Source: Denitrobaculum tricleocarpae
Lineage (GTDB): Bacteria; Pseudomonadota; Alphaproteobacteria; Kiloniellales; Kiloniellaceae
Length of the DNA: 64,000 nucleotides
Direction of reading: 5' to 3'
Assembly: GCF_007004665.1 (NCBI RefSeq)
Contig: NZ_ML660054.1
Span: 372,001 to 436,000 of the forward strand
How positions within the stretch are numbered: position 1 is the first letter of the stretch; each line of letters starts with the position of its first letter. The position numbers and the translations under genes were made by a program. This document shows positions 18,730 through 28,345 of this stretch, piece after piece. Below the pieces are notes generated by a model. The model ran no database searches. It was given only the letters and a program-made list of their open reading frames with translations, and had not been told where the DNA came from.

Positions 18730-19899
18730 ATGACAATTATAGCCGACAATCACGAACTCGCCGCCTTCTGCGCACGTCAGGAAACCGCAGACTATATCGC
18801 GGTCGACACAGAATTTCTGCGCGACACGACCTACTGGCCACAACTTTGCCTTGTACAAATTGGTGGACCGGATGAAGTCGCCGCAATCGACACCTTAGCG
18901 CCAGGCATAGACCTGGCGCCGCTTTACGCGCTGATGGACAACCCGGATATTCTGAAGGTTTTTCATTCCGCGCGTCAGGACCTCGAGATCTTCTACAACC
19001 TGATGGGTCATGTGCCCGGTCCCGTGTTCGACACCCAGGTTGCCGCCATGGTCTGCGGGTTCGGTGATTCCGTCGGCTACGACACCCTGATCCGCAAACT
19101 GACCGGGGAACACATCGACAAATCCTCGCGCTTCGCCGACTGGTCGCACCGGCCGCTCTCAGCCAAGCAGCTGAACTATGCCCTCTCGGACGTTATTCAT
19201 CTTCGCCCGGCCTTCGAAAAGTTGAAACGCAGGGTCGATAACTCGGGGCGTGCCGCCTGGCTGGACGAGGAAATGGCGACCCTGACCAGTGACAACACCT
19301 ATAAGATGGACCCCGAAAATGCCTGGGCGCGCCTGAAAACCCGCTCAAGCGATCCCCGCTATTTCGCCATTCTGAAAGAACTGGCGGCCTGGCGGGAGCG
19401 CGAGGCCCAGCGGCGGAATACCCCCCGCAACCGGGTCCTGCGGGATGAACAGCTCTTTGACATTGCCGCGCACCGGCCGACCGACGCCGATGCCTTGGGC
19501 CGGACACGCGGCCTGTCCCGCGACGTCGCCAACGGCCGAATCGGCCAGGGCATCCTGACTGCGATCAACAAGGGCCTCGCCGTCCCGAAAACCGACTGCC
19601 CTTCCCCGCCCCGCAAACCGGATCTCCCGAACGGACTGGGGCCGGTGATCGACCTGCTCAAGGTCCTGCTCAAAATGAAGTGCGAGAAGCACGACGTTGC
19701 CCAAAAGCTGATCGCCAACTCCGCCGACCTGGAATACATCGCCGCGGACGACAACGCGCCCGTGGCCGCGCTGAGCGGCTGGCGCCGCGAACTCTTTGGC
19801 GATGATGCCCTGGCTCTCAAGAACGGCCGCCTGGCCCTGACCACGCGCAATCGCAAGATCCGTGTCGTGCCGTTAGGGTCCGGGGAAGACGCGAGTTAG
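18730..19899 (+). CDS. rnd: ribonuclease D
   Basis: 3'-5' exoribonuclease that trims tRNA precursors and other small stable RNAs. The ATG at 18730 starts MTIIADNHELAAFC; the upstream in-frame TTG adds sequence unlike the family. The DEDD exonuclease domain shows IAVDTEFLRDTTYWP (Exo I), FHSARQDLEIF (Exo II) and LNYALSDVIHL (Exo III), followed by an HRDC domain (from about residue 210, ILKELAAWREREAQ). Product length is 389 residues. The M23 peptidase gene follows 7 bases after the stop. Confidence 0.95.
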   Translation: MTIIADNHELAAFCARQETADYIAVDTEFLRDTTYWPQLCLVQIGGPDEVAAIDTLAPGIDLAPLYALMDNPDILKVFHSARQDLEIFYNLMGHVPGPVFDTQVAAMVCGFGDSVGYDTLIRKLTGEHIDKSSRFADWSHRPLSAKQLNYALSDVIHLRPAFEKLKRRVDNSGRAAWLDEEMATLTSDNTYKMDPENAWARLKTRSSDPRYFAILKELAAWREREAQRRNTPRNRVLRDEQLFDIAAHRPTDADALGRTRGLSRDVANGRIGQGILTAINKGLAVPKTDCPSPPRKPDLPNGLGPVIDLLKVLLKMKCEKHDVAQKLIANSADLEYIAADDNAPVAALSGWRRELFGDDALALKNGRLALTTRNRKIRVVPLGSGEDAS

Positions 19900-19906
19900 C
19901 TGCCCC

Positions 19907-20965
19907 ATGCGCCGGTTGATAACGGGATTTCTGGTTCCGCTGATCGCCTCCGCGCATCTGTCCGGAGCGGCCGCCGACACGCAACCGACACCCGGTTATC
20001 GGCTCGCCGATGCACCAGTTTTGAGCATGCCGGTCGATTGCACCGACAAAGACTTCTGTTCCGTACAGAATTACATAGATTTTGACCCCGGTCCCGGCGC
20101 ACTGGATCACACCTGCGGTCCTCTGACCTATAACGGGCACAAAGGTATCGATATCCGCTTGAGGTCGATCGCCACGATGGAACGCGGCGTAGCTGTCTTG
20201 GCCGCCGCGGATGGAACGGTCATCGCAAGTCGCAACGACATTCCCGATCGGCTGCTCAAACAGGTCGAGATCCCCCAAGCCCTGAAGGGCCCGGTCATGC
20301 CCAGCAACTCCGTTTCCATCTATCACGGCAACGGCTGGACAACCCATTACACGCACTTGCGTCAGGGCAGTGTCCGGGTCCGCAACGGACAGAAACTGAA
20401 GCGCGGCGAGCCACTCGGCCTGATCGGCGCATCCGGCACGACGAGCTTTCCGCATCTGCACTTTATATTGACCCACCATCAGGACGTGATTGACCCTTAC
20501 AGCGGCAGGCTGCCGGGAAGCGGCTGCGGTGTGAGCGCTCATCATTCTTTCTGGGACGACGAAGCGGCGGAGATTCTGGCCTACCGCCCCTCAGGCGTGC
20601 TCAATGCGGGTTTTGACCAGATCGCACCTTCAATGGCGAGGGTACAACGCGGCCTGCAAAAAAATGAACGCCTGCCGGCGACGGCCGAACAACTGGTATT
20701 CTGGACTCAAATCTGGGGCCTTCGCCGCAGTGACCGCGTCCGGATGCGCCTCTACGATGCGGATGGCGCGGTTTTGACAGAGACGATCCAACGCGCCGAG
20801 AGAGACAGTCCGGTCAGCCTATGGTACCTGCCGCGCCGCCGCGGCACAGATGCCTGGCCAGCGGGAACCTACAAAGGCGAGTACTTTCTTGAACGTCCGG
20901 TCGCGCCGGACAGCGAAAAGTTCGACGAAGTTCTCAAGATCATCAGAAAAATCGAAATTCGCTGA
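19907..20965 (+). CDS. M23 family metallopeptidase, secreted
   Basis: LytM-type zinc endopeptidase expected to cleave peptidoglycan cross-bridges, or a regulatory relative. An N-terminal signal peptide (MRRLITGFLVPLIASAHLSG, then AAADT) is followed by the LytM core with metal ligands in GHKGIDIRL and in FPHLHFIL, plus the conserved THYTHLRQG segment. The 352-residue product has a C-terminal beta-rich extension after the catalytic domain. Zinc ligands look intact, so an active enzyme is likely. It is probably cotranscribed with rnd and converges with ppx. Confidence 0.88.
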   Translation: MRRLITGFLVPLIASAHLSGAAADTQPTPGYRLADAPVLSMPVDCTDKDFCSVQNYIDFDPGPGALDHTCGPLTYNGHKGIDIRLRSIATMERGVAVLAAADGTVIASRNDIPDRLLKQVEIPQALKGPVMPSNSVSIYHGNGWTTHYTHLRQGSVRVRNGQKLKRGEPLGLIGASGTTSFPHLHFILTHHQDVIDPYSGRLPGSGCGVSAHHSFWDDEAAEILAYRPSGVLNAGFDQIAPSMARVQRGLQKNERLPATAEQLVFWTQIWGLRRSDRVRMRLYDADGAVLTETIQRAERDSPVSLWYLPRRRGTDAWPAGTYKGEYFLERPVAPDSEKFDEVLKIIRKIEIR

Positions 20966-20988
20966 CCGGTTCTTCCTCCAGATCCGGT

Positions 20989-22494
20989 TTAGTCCTCGAC
21001 GACGACCCCCGCCTTCAATTCCAAGACGTCCGCCAGGGCCTTCAGGCGGCGCTCGACCACATCTCCCGCCAGGATCGAACCATCTGACGGCAACACCAGG
21101 TTTACACGGTTGGGTTTCATGGCCAGGGATGTACGCTCCAGAATCCCACGCATCCCACCGGACAGCATGAATGCGAGGCGCAGCCCCAATCCCAGGCTTT
21201 GAGCGCGGCGCAGCATCTTCGGCTTCATCAAAGGCAGAATCGACGCGACCCTGCGCGAGTTGAGCGCGCCGCCATAGCGCAGGAAGACCGCGTAAGCCAT
21301 GAAGGCGCGGCCACTGTGGTTCACTCCGATGAAGGGGTGGTGCAGGATTCGGAACAGGGCCTGTTCGGCCCGGTATTCGGGATGTTCACGCCACGCAAAA
21401 TCCGACAGGTGGCAAGCGGCAAGACGCAGCAACGCTTCCTCTTTATCTTCATTCTCAAAGAGCGGCGCGGACCAGTCGGCGAGTGGCTGTCCAAGGTCGG
21501 GGAAGCGCCCTTCGCGCTCCGAGATATCCTGCGCAATCGCAATAAGCGGATCCTTGGCCTGTTCTTTCTTGGGCAAAAGATCGTAAAGGTGGCCCTCGCG
21601 CAAACCACAGGACGAAAAGACAATTCGCTTGAAGCGGCTGCGCCGCAGGACCTGCTCCAACACCAGAGCTCCGAACGGAAGGGTCTCAACACGCCGCCTG
21701 TTCACGCCGGAGGTTTGAGTGAGGGACTCCGCCCCCAGGCCGCTGACCAGCGACGCCAGACTCTGGAGCGCATCGCTTTGCATTTCGTAGCCGTGAACGA
21801 CGGTCAGTGGGTATTTCGTTTGCTTGATATGGATGCGGGCCAAACCGCGCCATGATCCGCCGACGGGGTAAAAGGTGCGGCCTTTTGCTTCCGTCAGCCA
21901 CTCGACAGTCTCGAGCTGCCGGTTGATCTCCGCCTTGGCTGCCTTGCGGTCGCCGTGGCAGAGTTCGATCAGCCGCAAGGGCCCCAGTCCCAACGTTGCC
22001 GAGCGGCCGATCTTACCGCCCTTCAGCTCCACAAGCTCAAGACTGCCGCCGCCCAGGTCGCCCATTATGCCGTCCGCGTCAGGCATACCCGAGATCACGC
22101 CAAGAGCCGATAAACGCGCCTCCGCCTTGCCGCTCAGGACCTGGACTTCCAGTCCGAAGCGTTCCGCGATCTGCCCGACGAAATCGGCACCGTTGTCAGC
22201 TTCGCGCACGGCCGCCGTTGCCAGAAGCGTCAGCTCCGTCACGCCCATGGAGCGGACAAGGCCGGTGAAACGCGCCAGATTGGTGAGCGCGGAAACGACG
22301 CCATCCGCGTCCAAACTGCCGGTCCGCTTCAAACCGCGTCCCAGGCCACAGAAAACCTTCTCGTTGAACACCGGTGCCGGTGCCCGTTTGAGAGCATCGA
22401 ACACAACCAAACGCATCGAGTTGGACCCGATGTCGATCACGGCCACCCGCTCCTCGCCGGCGAACGGCACAGTCTCGACTGCGTGCAAAACCAA
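20989..22494 (-). CDS. ppx: Ppx/GppA family exopolyphosphatase
   Basis: Hydrolyses terminal phosphate from polyphosphate (or pppGpp in GppA relatives). The actin-like ATPase fold opens with VAVIDIGSNSMRLVVFD and the second phosphate loop MGDLGGGSLELVEL. The 501-residue length and adjacency to ppk favour exopolyphosphatase. The start is TTG at 22494; its ribosome site AGAGGGAA overlaps the ppk stop codon, so translation is probably coupled to ppk. Confidence 0.93.
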   Translation of the reverse strand: MVLHAVETVPFAGEERVAVIDIGSNSMRLVVFDALKRAPAPVFNEKVFCGLGRGLKRTGSLDADGVVSALTNLARFTGLVRSMGVTELTLLATAAVREADNGADFVGQIAERFGLEVQVLSGKAEARLSALGVISGMPDADGIMGDLGGGSLELVELKGGKIGRSATLGLGPLRLIELCHGDRKAAKAEINRQLETVEWLTEAKGRTFYPVGGSWRGLARIHIKQTKYPLTVVHGYEMQSDALQSLASLVSGLGAESLTQTSGVNRRRVETLPFGALVLEQVLRRSRFKRIVFSSCGLREGHLYDLLPKKEQAKDPLIAIAQDISEREGRFPDLGQPLADWSAPLFENEDKEEALLRLAACHLSDFAWREHPEYRAEQALFRILHHPFIGVNHSGRAFMAYAVFLRYGGALNSRRVASILPLMKPKMLRRAQSLGLGLRLAFMLSGGMRGILERTSLAMKPNRVNLVLPSDGSILAGDVVERRLKALADVLELKAGVVVED

Positions 22495-22501
22495 ATTCCC
22501 T

Positions 22502-24697
22502 CTAATTGCTGTGCTTTTTCTTCAGAACCAATCGCGGCGCTTTCTTGCCCCGCTTGGTTTTCAGCAATGCTGAACCTCGTCCCGAGAGGCTCGGGTTGGT
22601 CATGAAGTAAGTGTGTGCAGAAAACGGCTTACGTCCCGGCAGAATGCGCCGGTACTCGCCATCGGACTCCAGAACCCAGCTCTGCGCGTCGTCGTTCAGA
22701 TTCGCGATCATGATCTGTTCGACGATCTGCCTGTGCGCGGTCGAATTCTCGACCGGAACGCAGGTTTCCACCCGGCGGTCCAGATTCCGCGGCATCAAAT
22801 CGGCTGACGAGATGTAGACCTTCGACTCGGCTGACGGCAGTCCCTTGCCTGCGCCGAAACAGAAGATCCGGCTATGCTCCAGGAAACGTCCAACGATGGA
22901 CTTGACCCTGATGTTCTCCGACAGGCCTTTCACCCCGGGCCGCAGGCAGCAGATCCCCCGGATCACCAGATCGATCGAAACACCCGCCTTCGAAGCCTTG
23001 TAGAGCCGGTCGATAACCTCAGCATCCACCAGAGAATTGACTTTGATCCAGATGGTCGCCGGACGTTTGGCCTTGGCATGCTCGATCTCGTCGTCAATCA
23101 GGCTCAACAGTTGCTGACGCAGGGTCAGCGGCGCGAAGGCGATCTTCTCCATCGGCTTCGGCTTGGCGTAACCGGTCATGTGATTGAAAAGCCGCGAAGC
23201 GTCACGGCACAGAGCCGGATCGGTGGAGAAGAAAGAGATATCGGTATAGATCCGCGCCGTGATGGGGTGATAGTTGCCTGTGCCGTAATGGACGTAAGTC
23301 CGCAGGTGCGATCCCTCGCGGCGGGCAACCAGCGATATTTTGGCGTGGGTCTTGAGCTGAATAAAGCCGTAGATGACCTGCACCCCGGCCCGCTCCAGAT
23401 TCCGGGCCCAGCGAATGTTACGCTCCTCGTCGAAGCGGGCCTTGAGCTCCACCAGGGCCGTCACGGATTTGCCCGCCTCGGCCGCTTCGGTCAGCGCCTT
23501 GATTATCGGCGAATCCTCGCTGGTTCGGTAAAGCGTCTGTTTGATGGCGACCACGGCAGGGTCCTGCGCCGCCTGACGGATGAACTGCACCACCACATCG
23601 AAGCTCTCATAAGGGTGGTGAACCACGAAATCCTTGGCCCGAATGGCCGCGAAACAATCGCCGCCGAAATCCCGGACCCGTTCGGGGAATCTCGGATTAT
23701 AGGGCGGGAATAGAAGATCGCTGCGGTCCCGCACGATTTGCGTTGCATCGGCAAGCCCCAGCAAGCCATCCAGCTGGAAGACGTCAGCATTGTCCACATC
23801 GAGTTCGCGCACCACGAACTCCAGGAGCTCGGGCGGCAAGTTCTTATCGACCGTCAGACGAATCACCGATCCCCTGCGCCGGCGCTTGAGAGCCGTCTCG
23901 AACACCCGGACGAGATCCTCGGCCTCTTCTTCCACCTCGATGTCACTGTCGCGCAGAATTCGAAAATATCCGTGTCCCATGACGATGAAGCCGGGAAACA
24001 GCATATCGAGGTACAGTCGAACGACCTGTTCCAAGCGAATGTAGCGCAGGTTCTCGCCAGGCAAGCGGATAAAGCGATCGATCTGGGACGGCAGAGGGAT
24101 CAAGCCATTGATATGTGCGCTGTCCTCGGTCCGGTTGAGCTCCAGAACCATTGAAAAGCCGCGATTCGGCATAAAAGGAAAAGGGTGCGCAGGGTCGATG
24201 GCGATCGGCGTCAAAACCGGAAAGATCTGATCCGTAAAATAATCGTCGAGCCAGCTCTTCTCGTCCGGTGTCAGTTCGTCACTGCTCAGCACCGCGACGC
24301 CCGCCTGCGCCATCTCCTTTACCAGAGCGCGCCAGGACGCCTGCTGATCCTTCAGCAGTTGCGTTATCCGGTCATTTATCGCAGTGAGTTGCTGTTCAGG
24401 CGTCAGACCTTCCGGCGTGCGGGCCGTGACATCGGCGCGCAACTGACCTTTCAGGCCCGCCACCCGAACCATGTAGAATTCGTCCAGATTGCTCGATGAG
24501 ATCGCCAGAAACCGGACACGCTCCAACACGGGATGCCGTTTGTTTCCGGCTTCCTCCAGGACACGTTCATTAAAGGCCAGCCATGAAAGCTCGCGGTTGA
24601 TAAAACGCTCCGGCGACTCCATACCGATGTCTTTCCCGGTACGGACTACATTTCCAGATTTATCTTCTGCCACAACGATCTGCGCTGTTTCGTCCAC
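22502..24697 (-). CDS. ppk1: polyphosphate kinase 1
   Basis: Membrane-associated enzyme that polymerises ATP gamma-phosphate into polyphosphate. The 731-residue product has the PPK1 layout: N-terminal helical domain ([19 protein letters not shown]), head domain, and two C-terminal phospholipase-D-like domains with the autophosphorylated His in [12 protein letters not shown]. The start is GTG at 24697 with GGGGTAG upstream. It is followed directly by ppx, a common pairing that sets polyphosphate levels. It lies downstream of hdaA, with an SDR gene between. Confidence 0.96.
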   Translation of the reverse strand: MDETAQIVVAEDKSGNVVRTGKDIGMESPERFINRELSWLAFNERVLEEAGNKRHPVLERVRFLAISSSNLDEFYMVRVAGLKGQLRADVTARTPEGLTPEQQLTAINDRITQLLKDQQASWRALVKEMAQAGVAVLSSDELTPDEKSWLDDYFTDQIFPVLTPIAIDPAHPFPFMPNRGFSMVLELNRTEDSAHINGLIPLPSQIDRFIRLPGENLRYIRLEQVVRLYLDMLFPGFIVMGHGYFRILRDSDIEVEEEAEDLVRVFETALKRRRRGSVIRLTVDKNLPPELLEFVVRELDVDNADVFQLDGLLGLADATQIVRDRSDLLFPPYNPRFPERVRDFGGDCFAAIRAKDFVVHHPYESFDVVVQFIRQAAQDPAVVAIKQTLYRTSEDSPIIKALTEAAEAGKSVTALVELKARFDEERNIRWARNLERAGVQVIYGFIQLKTHAKISLVARREGSHLRTYVHYGTGNYHPITARIYTDISFFSTDPALCRDASRLFNHMTGYAKPKPMEKIAFAPLTLRQQLLSLIDDEIEHAKAKRPATIWIKVNSLVDAEVIDRLYKASKAGVSIDLVIRGICCLRPGVKGLSENIRVKSIVGRFLEHSRIFCFGAGKGLPSAESKVYISSADLMPRNLDRRVETCVPVENSTAHRQIVEQIMIANLNDDAQSWVLESDGEYRRILPGRKPFSAHTYFMTNPSLSGRGSALLKTKRGKKAPRLVLKKKHSN

Positions 24698-24886
24698 ATT
24701 CTACCCCATTCGTTCGAGACGCTCTGGGTTCGATCCAGCTAATAGCATACGAGACTGCAGATATTATTACCGTTTTGTGTCAGTCATGCGAGTAAAAGGG
24801 CAAACCCGGCAGATTGACACGCACGAGCAACCTGCATGCAAAGCAGCACACGCTCCCGACGCAAAAGTGCCGGGAGCGCGTCTCTC

Positions 24887-25666
24887 CTACAGCGTGCCCG
24901 GGAAGGCGCCGCCGTCCAGCAGGATGTTCTGTCCGGTGATGAAACCGGCATGCTGGCCACATAAAAAAGCGCAGGCTTCACCGAATTCTTCGGGGTAACC
25001 GAAGCGCCCGGCAGGGTTGGTCGCAATGCGTTCGTCCCGGACCTCCTCGAGCGGCCGTCCGGTCTTTTTGGAGACCGCCGCCAAGGTTCCCTGAAGACGA
25101 TCCGTGTCGAAGGGTCCCGGCAGCAAGCCATTGATGGTGACATTGTGACGCACCGTGTTGCGGGCGATCCCGGCAACGAATCCGGTCAGACCGGCCCGGG
25201 CGCCATTGGAAAGGCCGAGAATGTCGATGGGCGCCTTAACGGCCCCGGAGGTAATGTTGATGATCCGTCCGAAGCGCCGCTCGATCATGCCGTCGACCGT
25301 TGCCTTAATGAGTTCGATTGGAGTCAGCATGTTGGCATCGATCGCCTTGATCCAGTGTTCCCGCTCCCAATCACGGAAGTCGCCCGGCGGCGGACCGCCT
25401 GCGTTGTTCACCAGGATATCAGGGTTCGGACAGGCCTCGAGCGCCGCGGCGCGGCCTTCGGGGCTGGTGATGTCAACTGCGACAGCCTTTACGTTAACGC
25501 CCGTCGCCTGACGAATTTCCTCGGCGGTCGCTTCCAGCGGTCCTGCCGTCCGCGCCACGATCGTGACATCCACGCCTTCGCGCGCCAGCGACATCGCACA
25601 GGCCTTACCGAGGCCTTTACTTGCCGCACAAACCAGCGCGGTCTTGCCGCGAATTCCGAGATCCAT
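24887..25666 (-). CDS. atypical short-chain dehydrogenase, catalytic Tyr/Lys missing
   Basis: Rossmann-fold protein of 259 residues resembling 3-oxoacyl-ACP reductases. The cofactor loop reads CAASKGLGKA instead of TGxxxGIG, NNAGG is conserved and INITSGAV keeps the catalytic-Ser region. Where the family has YxxxK, the sequence is SNGAR, so both Tyr and Lys are replaced. This fits a known divergent SDR subgroup with non-canonical motifs. Whether it is an enzyme is unknown. It sits between hdaA and ppk on the same strand with gaps of about 130 and 190 bases, so it may have its own promoter. Confidence 0.85.
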   Translation of the reverse strand: MDLGIRGKTALVCAASKGLGKACAMSLAREGVDVTIVARTAGPLEATAEEIRQATGVNVKAVAVDITSPEGRAAALEACPNPDILVNNAGGPPPGDFRDWEREHWIKAIDANMLTPIELIKATVDGMIERRFGRIINITSGAVKAPIDILGLSNGARAGLTGFVAGIARNTVRHNVTINGLLPGPFDTDRLQGTLAAVSKKTGRPLEEVRDERIATNPAGRFGYPEEFGEACAFLCGQHAGFITGQNILLDGGAFPGTL

Positions 25667-25795
25667 GGATTTCCTCCCAATACAAACAAAACATCCTGCC
25701 CGGCGTTGTACCGTTGCAGGCCGGCAAAGCAGCCGTCACATCAACTGCGGGCCGATACCGTGAGGCCTCGCAGACATTCTCTCCATAGCATCATC

Positions 25796-26497
25796 TCACG
25801 GGCGCGGCGAAAGACGATCAGATTCCAAGACGTCACGCACCAGGGGGATGGTGATATCGCGCCGTTGCTCCAGCGACGATGCGTCGATCGCCGTCACCAG
25901 GGCGCGGGCGCAGGCAAAGGAGCGCTCCATCCTGGGCAGAATGTAGCGCAAGACCTCCGGGCTGACCTTAAGTTGCCGGTCCGCAAACATCTTCACCAGC
26001 ACCGCCTCGATCAGCAAATCGTCCGGCGCGCCCAATTCGAATACCGGCAGCGTAGACAGGCGCGAGCGCAGATCGGCCAGGCCGCAGCGCCAGCGGGCCG
26101 GCGCTTCGCGGCCGCTGACCAGAAGATAACCATCACGCTCGCGCATCATGTTGTAGAGGTGAAACAGCCGGCGCTGCAATTCGGCGCTGGTCGCGAGCGC
26201 TTCCTCAACCCCGTCGACGACACAGCAGGTCGCATCGCCGATCAGTTCGGGCGGCTCGTGCTGTGCCAGGGATTGAGCATCGACCTCGACAGCGCCGCTG
26301 CTGGCGCGCCAGACCTGACAGAGATGGGACTTGCCGCTGCCGGGCGGGCCACAGAGTGCAATGGCAAAGGCCTGCCATTGCGGCCAGTTGTCGATCACCC
26401 CGACCGCCAATTCATTGCTGGGCATCACCAGGAAATCTTCGCGGCCAAGCGCCGGGCGGTGTCCGAGATCGAGCGGGATTTGCGCAGGCCGGCTCAT
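25796..26497 (-). CDS. hdaA: HdaA-like regulator of DnaA
   Basis: DnaA-related AAA+ protein of 233 residues without the DNA-binding domain. HdaA/Hda with the sliding clamp promotes ATP hydrolysis on DnaA and limits re-initiation. An N-terminal clamp-binding-like peptide, QIPLDLGH, precedes a Walker A motif GPPGSGKSHL and the sensor/lid region; the Walker B region reads CCVVDGVEE. Length and short N-terminus fit HdaA rather than DnaA. Its start overlaps the stop of the AI-2E family gene by 4 bases, so it is translationally coupled. Confidence 0.9.
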   Translation of the reverse strand: MSRPAQIPLDLGHRPALGREDFLVMPSNELAVGVIDNWPQWQAFAIALCGPPGSGKSHLCQVWRASSGAVEVDAQSLAQHEPPELIGDATCCVVDGVEEALATSAELQRRLFHLYNMMRERDGYLLVSGREAPARWRCGLADLRSRLSTLPVFELGAPDDLLIEAVLVKMFADRQLKVSPEVLRYILPRMERSFACARALVTAIDASSLEQRRDITIPLVRDVLESDRLSPRP

Positions 26498-27645
26498 GAT
26501 TCGGCTTTTTCTTCACTTGAGGCTTCAGGCGCCGCACTTGGGGCATCAGCCGCGGCGGCGGACGCGGCAGGTTCCTGCGCCGCTGCCCGGCCCGTACCCT
26601 GATAGTAATGACTGCTCAGATACTGCCCCAGACCGAACCGCACCCCGACACCAATGACCGCAGCGACCGGAACCGCCAGCAGGATACCGACGAAACCAAA
26701 GAGCGTGCCGCCCGCCAGCAGACCGAAAATCAGCCAGACCGGGTGCAGCCCGACCTTATCCCCGACCAGATTGGGAGTCAGGATGTAACCCTCGAGCATC
26801 TGACCGGCAAAGAAAACCGCGGCAACCGCAATCACCGGGGTCAGGCTGTCGAACTGACCGAGCGCAAGGCCGACTGACAGGGCAAGGCCCACGATCGACC
26901 CCACATAGGGCACAATCGATAGAATTCCGGCCGTCATGCCGACGATCAGTCCGAAATCGAGACCGGCAATGCTCAACCCGATGGCATAGAATGCTCCCAG
27001 GATCAGGCACACCGTCCCCTGCCCGCGCAGGAAGCCAGAGAGAGTCGAATCGACCTCTTTGACCAGTTCACGGATTTGCTCTGCATGATCGCGCGGCAGC
27101 CAGCCGTCGACGCGCTCGACAATCTTGTCCCAATCCCGCAGCAGATAAAAGGAAACCACCGGCGTGATCACCATGAGAGACAGCAGGTTGACGACGGCGA
27201 CACCGCCGCTCAAGACGCCGACAAAGGCGGTGGTCAGCCAGGAGAAGACATTGTCCGCCGAGCCTAAAACCGCAGACCTGAGCTTTTCCAGCATCTGATC
27301 GTCGACCCGCATTTCGATCATGGTCAGCAGCGTCGCGACCTTCGCGCGGGCAAATTCGAGATATCCCGGCAGGTTCTCGAGCAGGCGCGCGGCCTGTCCC
27401 ACGATCAGCGGAACGAGCAGCAGGATGACCAGCAGGACCACGACCAGGAAGATCAGCGTGACGATTGAAGTCGCGATGGTGCGGGAGGCGCCCATGGCCT
27501 CCAGTTTGTCGCAAACCGGATCCAGCAGGTAGGCGATGGCCATGCCGGCCACGAAGGGAAGCAGGACGCTGCTCAGGAAGAACAGCAGAATCAGAAAGAC
27601 CAAGAGGCCGAAAAACCAGAACCGGATCTGCCGTTCCGCCGTCAT
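26494..27645 (-). CDS. AI-2E family transporter (PerM/TqsA type membrane protein)
   Basis: Integral membrane protein of 383 residues with two N-terminal transmembrane segments (WFFGLLVFLILLFFLSSV region), another near residue 60, an amphipathic middle part, and a cluster of four or five C-terminal helices including the family pattern GFVGILLAVPVAAVIGV. Members are variously linked to autoinducer-2 export or Na+/H+ antiport; the substrate here is unknown. The C-terminus is an Ala/Glu-rich tail. Upstream lies the CDP-alcohol phosphatidyltransferase gene, 132 bases away. Confidence 0.9.
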   Translation of the reverse strand: MTAERQIRFWFFGLLVFLILLFFLSSVLLPFVAGMAIAYLLDPVCDKLEAMGASRTIATSIVTLIFLVVVLLVILLLVPLIVGQAARLLENLPGYLEFARAKVATLLTMIEMRVDDQMLEKLRSAVLGSADNVFSWLTTAFVGVLSGGVAVVNLLSLMVITPVVSFYLLRDWDKIVERVDGWLPRDHAEQIRELVKEVDSTLSGFLRGQGTVCLILGAFYAIGLSIAGLDFGLIVGMTAGILSIVPYVGSIVGLALSVGLALGQFDSLTPVIAVAAVFFAGQMLEGYILTPNLVGDKVGLHPVWLIFGLLAGGTLFGFVGILLAVPVAAVIGVGVRFGLGQYLSSHYYQGTGRAAAQEPAASAAAADAPSAAPEASSEEKAES

Positions 27646-27777
27646 AGCGCCAATCCTGTCGTCATCGTCTTCAGAGCTTTAATCAATCTCAAGGGGAGCA
27701 ATTCGAAGTTCGCGCAAAATTCAGCCAGCCTGTCCGTCGTTATAAAGCGCTAACACGCCGCGGTCACGGGCTTCTGT

Positions 27778-28332
27778 TTATGCCCTGCGCTGCATCATCA
27801 CAACCCGTCTGCTCCAGAGATAGACATAGGCGGCACCCGAGGCGAAGGTGGTTGCGGCAACCGTGTAAATCGCGATGTCACAGGCCAGATCCAGCTGACC
27901 GTCCAGGCTGAAGCCCTGCGCCGCCAGGACCAGGCCCACCATCACGATCTGTGCCAGGGTATTGAGCTTACTGACGGTCAGGGGTTCCATCTTCAGGCTT
28001 CCCGTGACCATAAGAACCAGGAAGGCTCCGCTCACGATCAGGACGTCCCGCAAAACCACGAAACTCACCACCCAGCCCGGGATCTGGCCAAGAAAACCGA
28101 GCGTGAGACAGAGGCCGACCACCAGAATTTTATCGGCAATCGGATCCAGGTAGGCACCAAGCTCCGTCACGGCCTTCAGCTTTACCGCCAGATAGCCGTC
28201 CAGCGCGTCGGACAGGCCCGCAATGGCAAAGACCCAGAACGCAGCGGTGTACTCTTCAAAGAGAATGAGACCAATAATGACCGGCACCGCAAAGAGCCGC
28301 GCGACGGTTATAATATTGGGAAGCCAGGACAT
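27778..28332 (-). CDS. CDP-alcohol phosphatidyltransferase family protein
   Basis: Membrane enzyme of phospholipid head-group transfer; the closest types are phosphatidylglycerophosphate synthase (PgsA) and bacterial cardiolipin synthase. The ATG at 28332 starts MSWLPNIITVARL and lies 14 bases after the DUF2066 stop; the longer frame overlaps that gene. About five hydrophobic helices are visible. The signature D-x2-DG-x2-AR-x8-G-x3-D-x3-D is present as DALDGYLAV, then G...D...D in GAYLDPIAD, except that the Arg is Val. All acidic metal ligands are kept. The product is 184 residues. Confidence 0.88.
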   Translation of the reverse strand: MSWLPNIITVARLFAVPVIIGLILFEEYTAAFWVFAIAGLSDALDGYLAVKLKAVTELGAYLDPIADKILVVGLCLTLGFLGQIPGWVVSFVVLRDVLIVSGAFLVLMVTGSLKMEPLTVSKLNTLAQIVMVGLVLAAQGFSLDGQLDLACDIAIYTVAATTFASGAAYVYLWSRRVVMMQRRA

Positions 28333-28345
28333 ACAGGGCGGTTGC

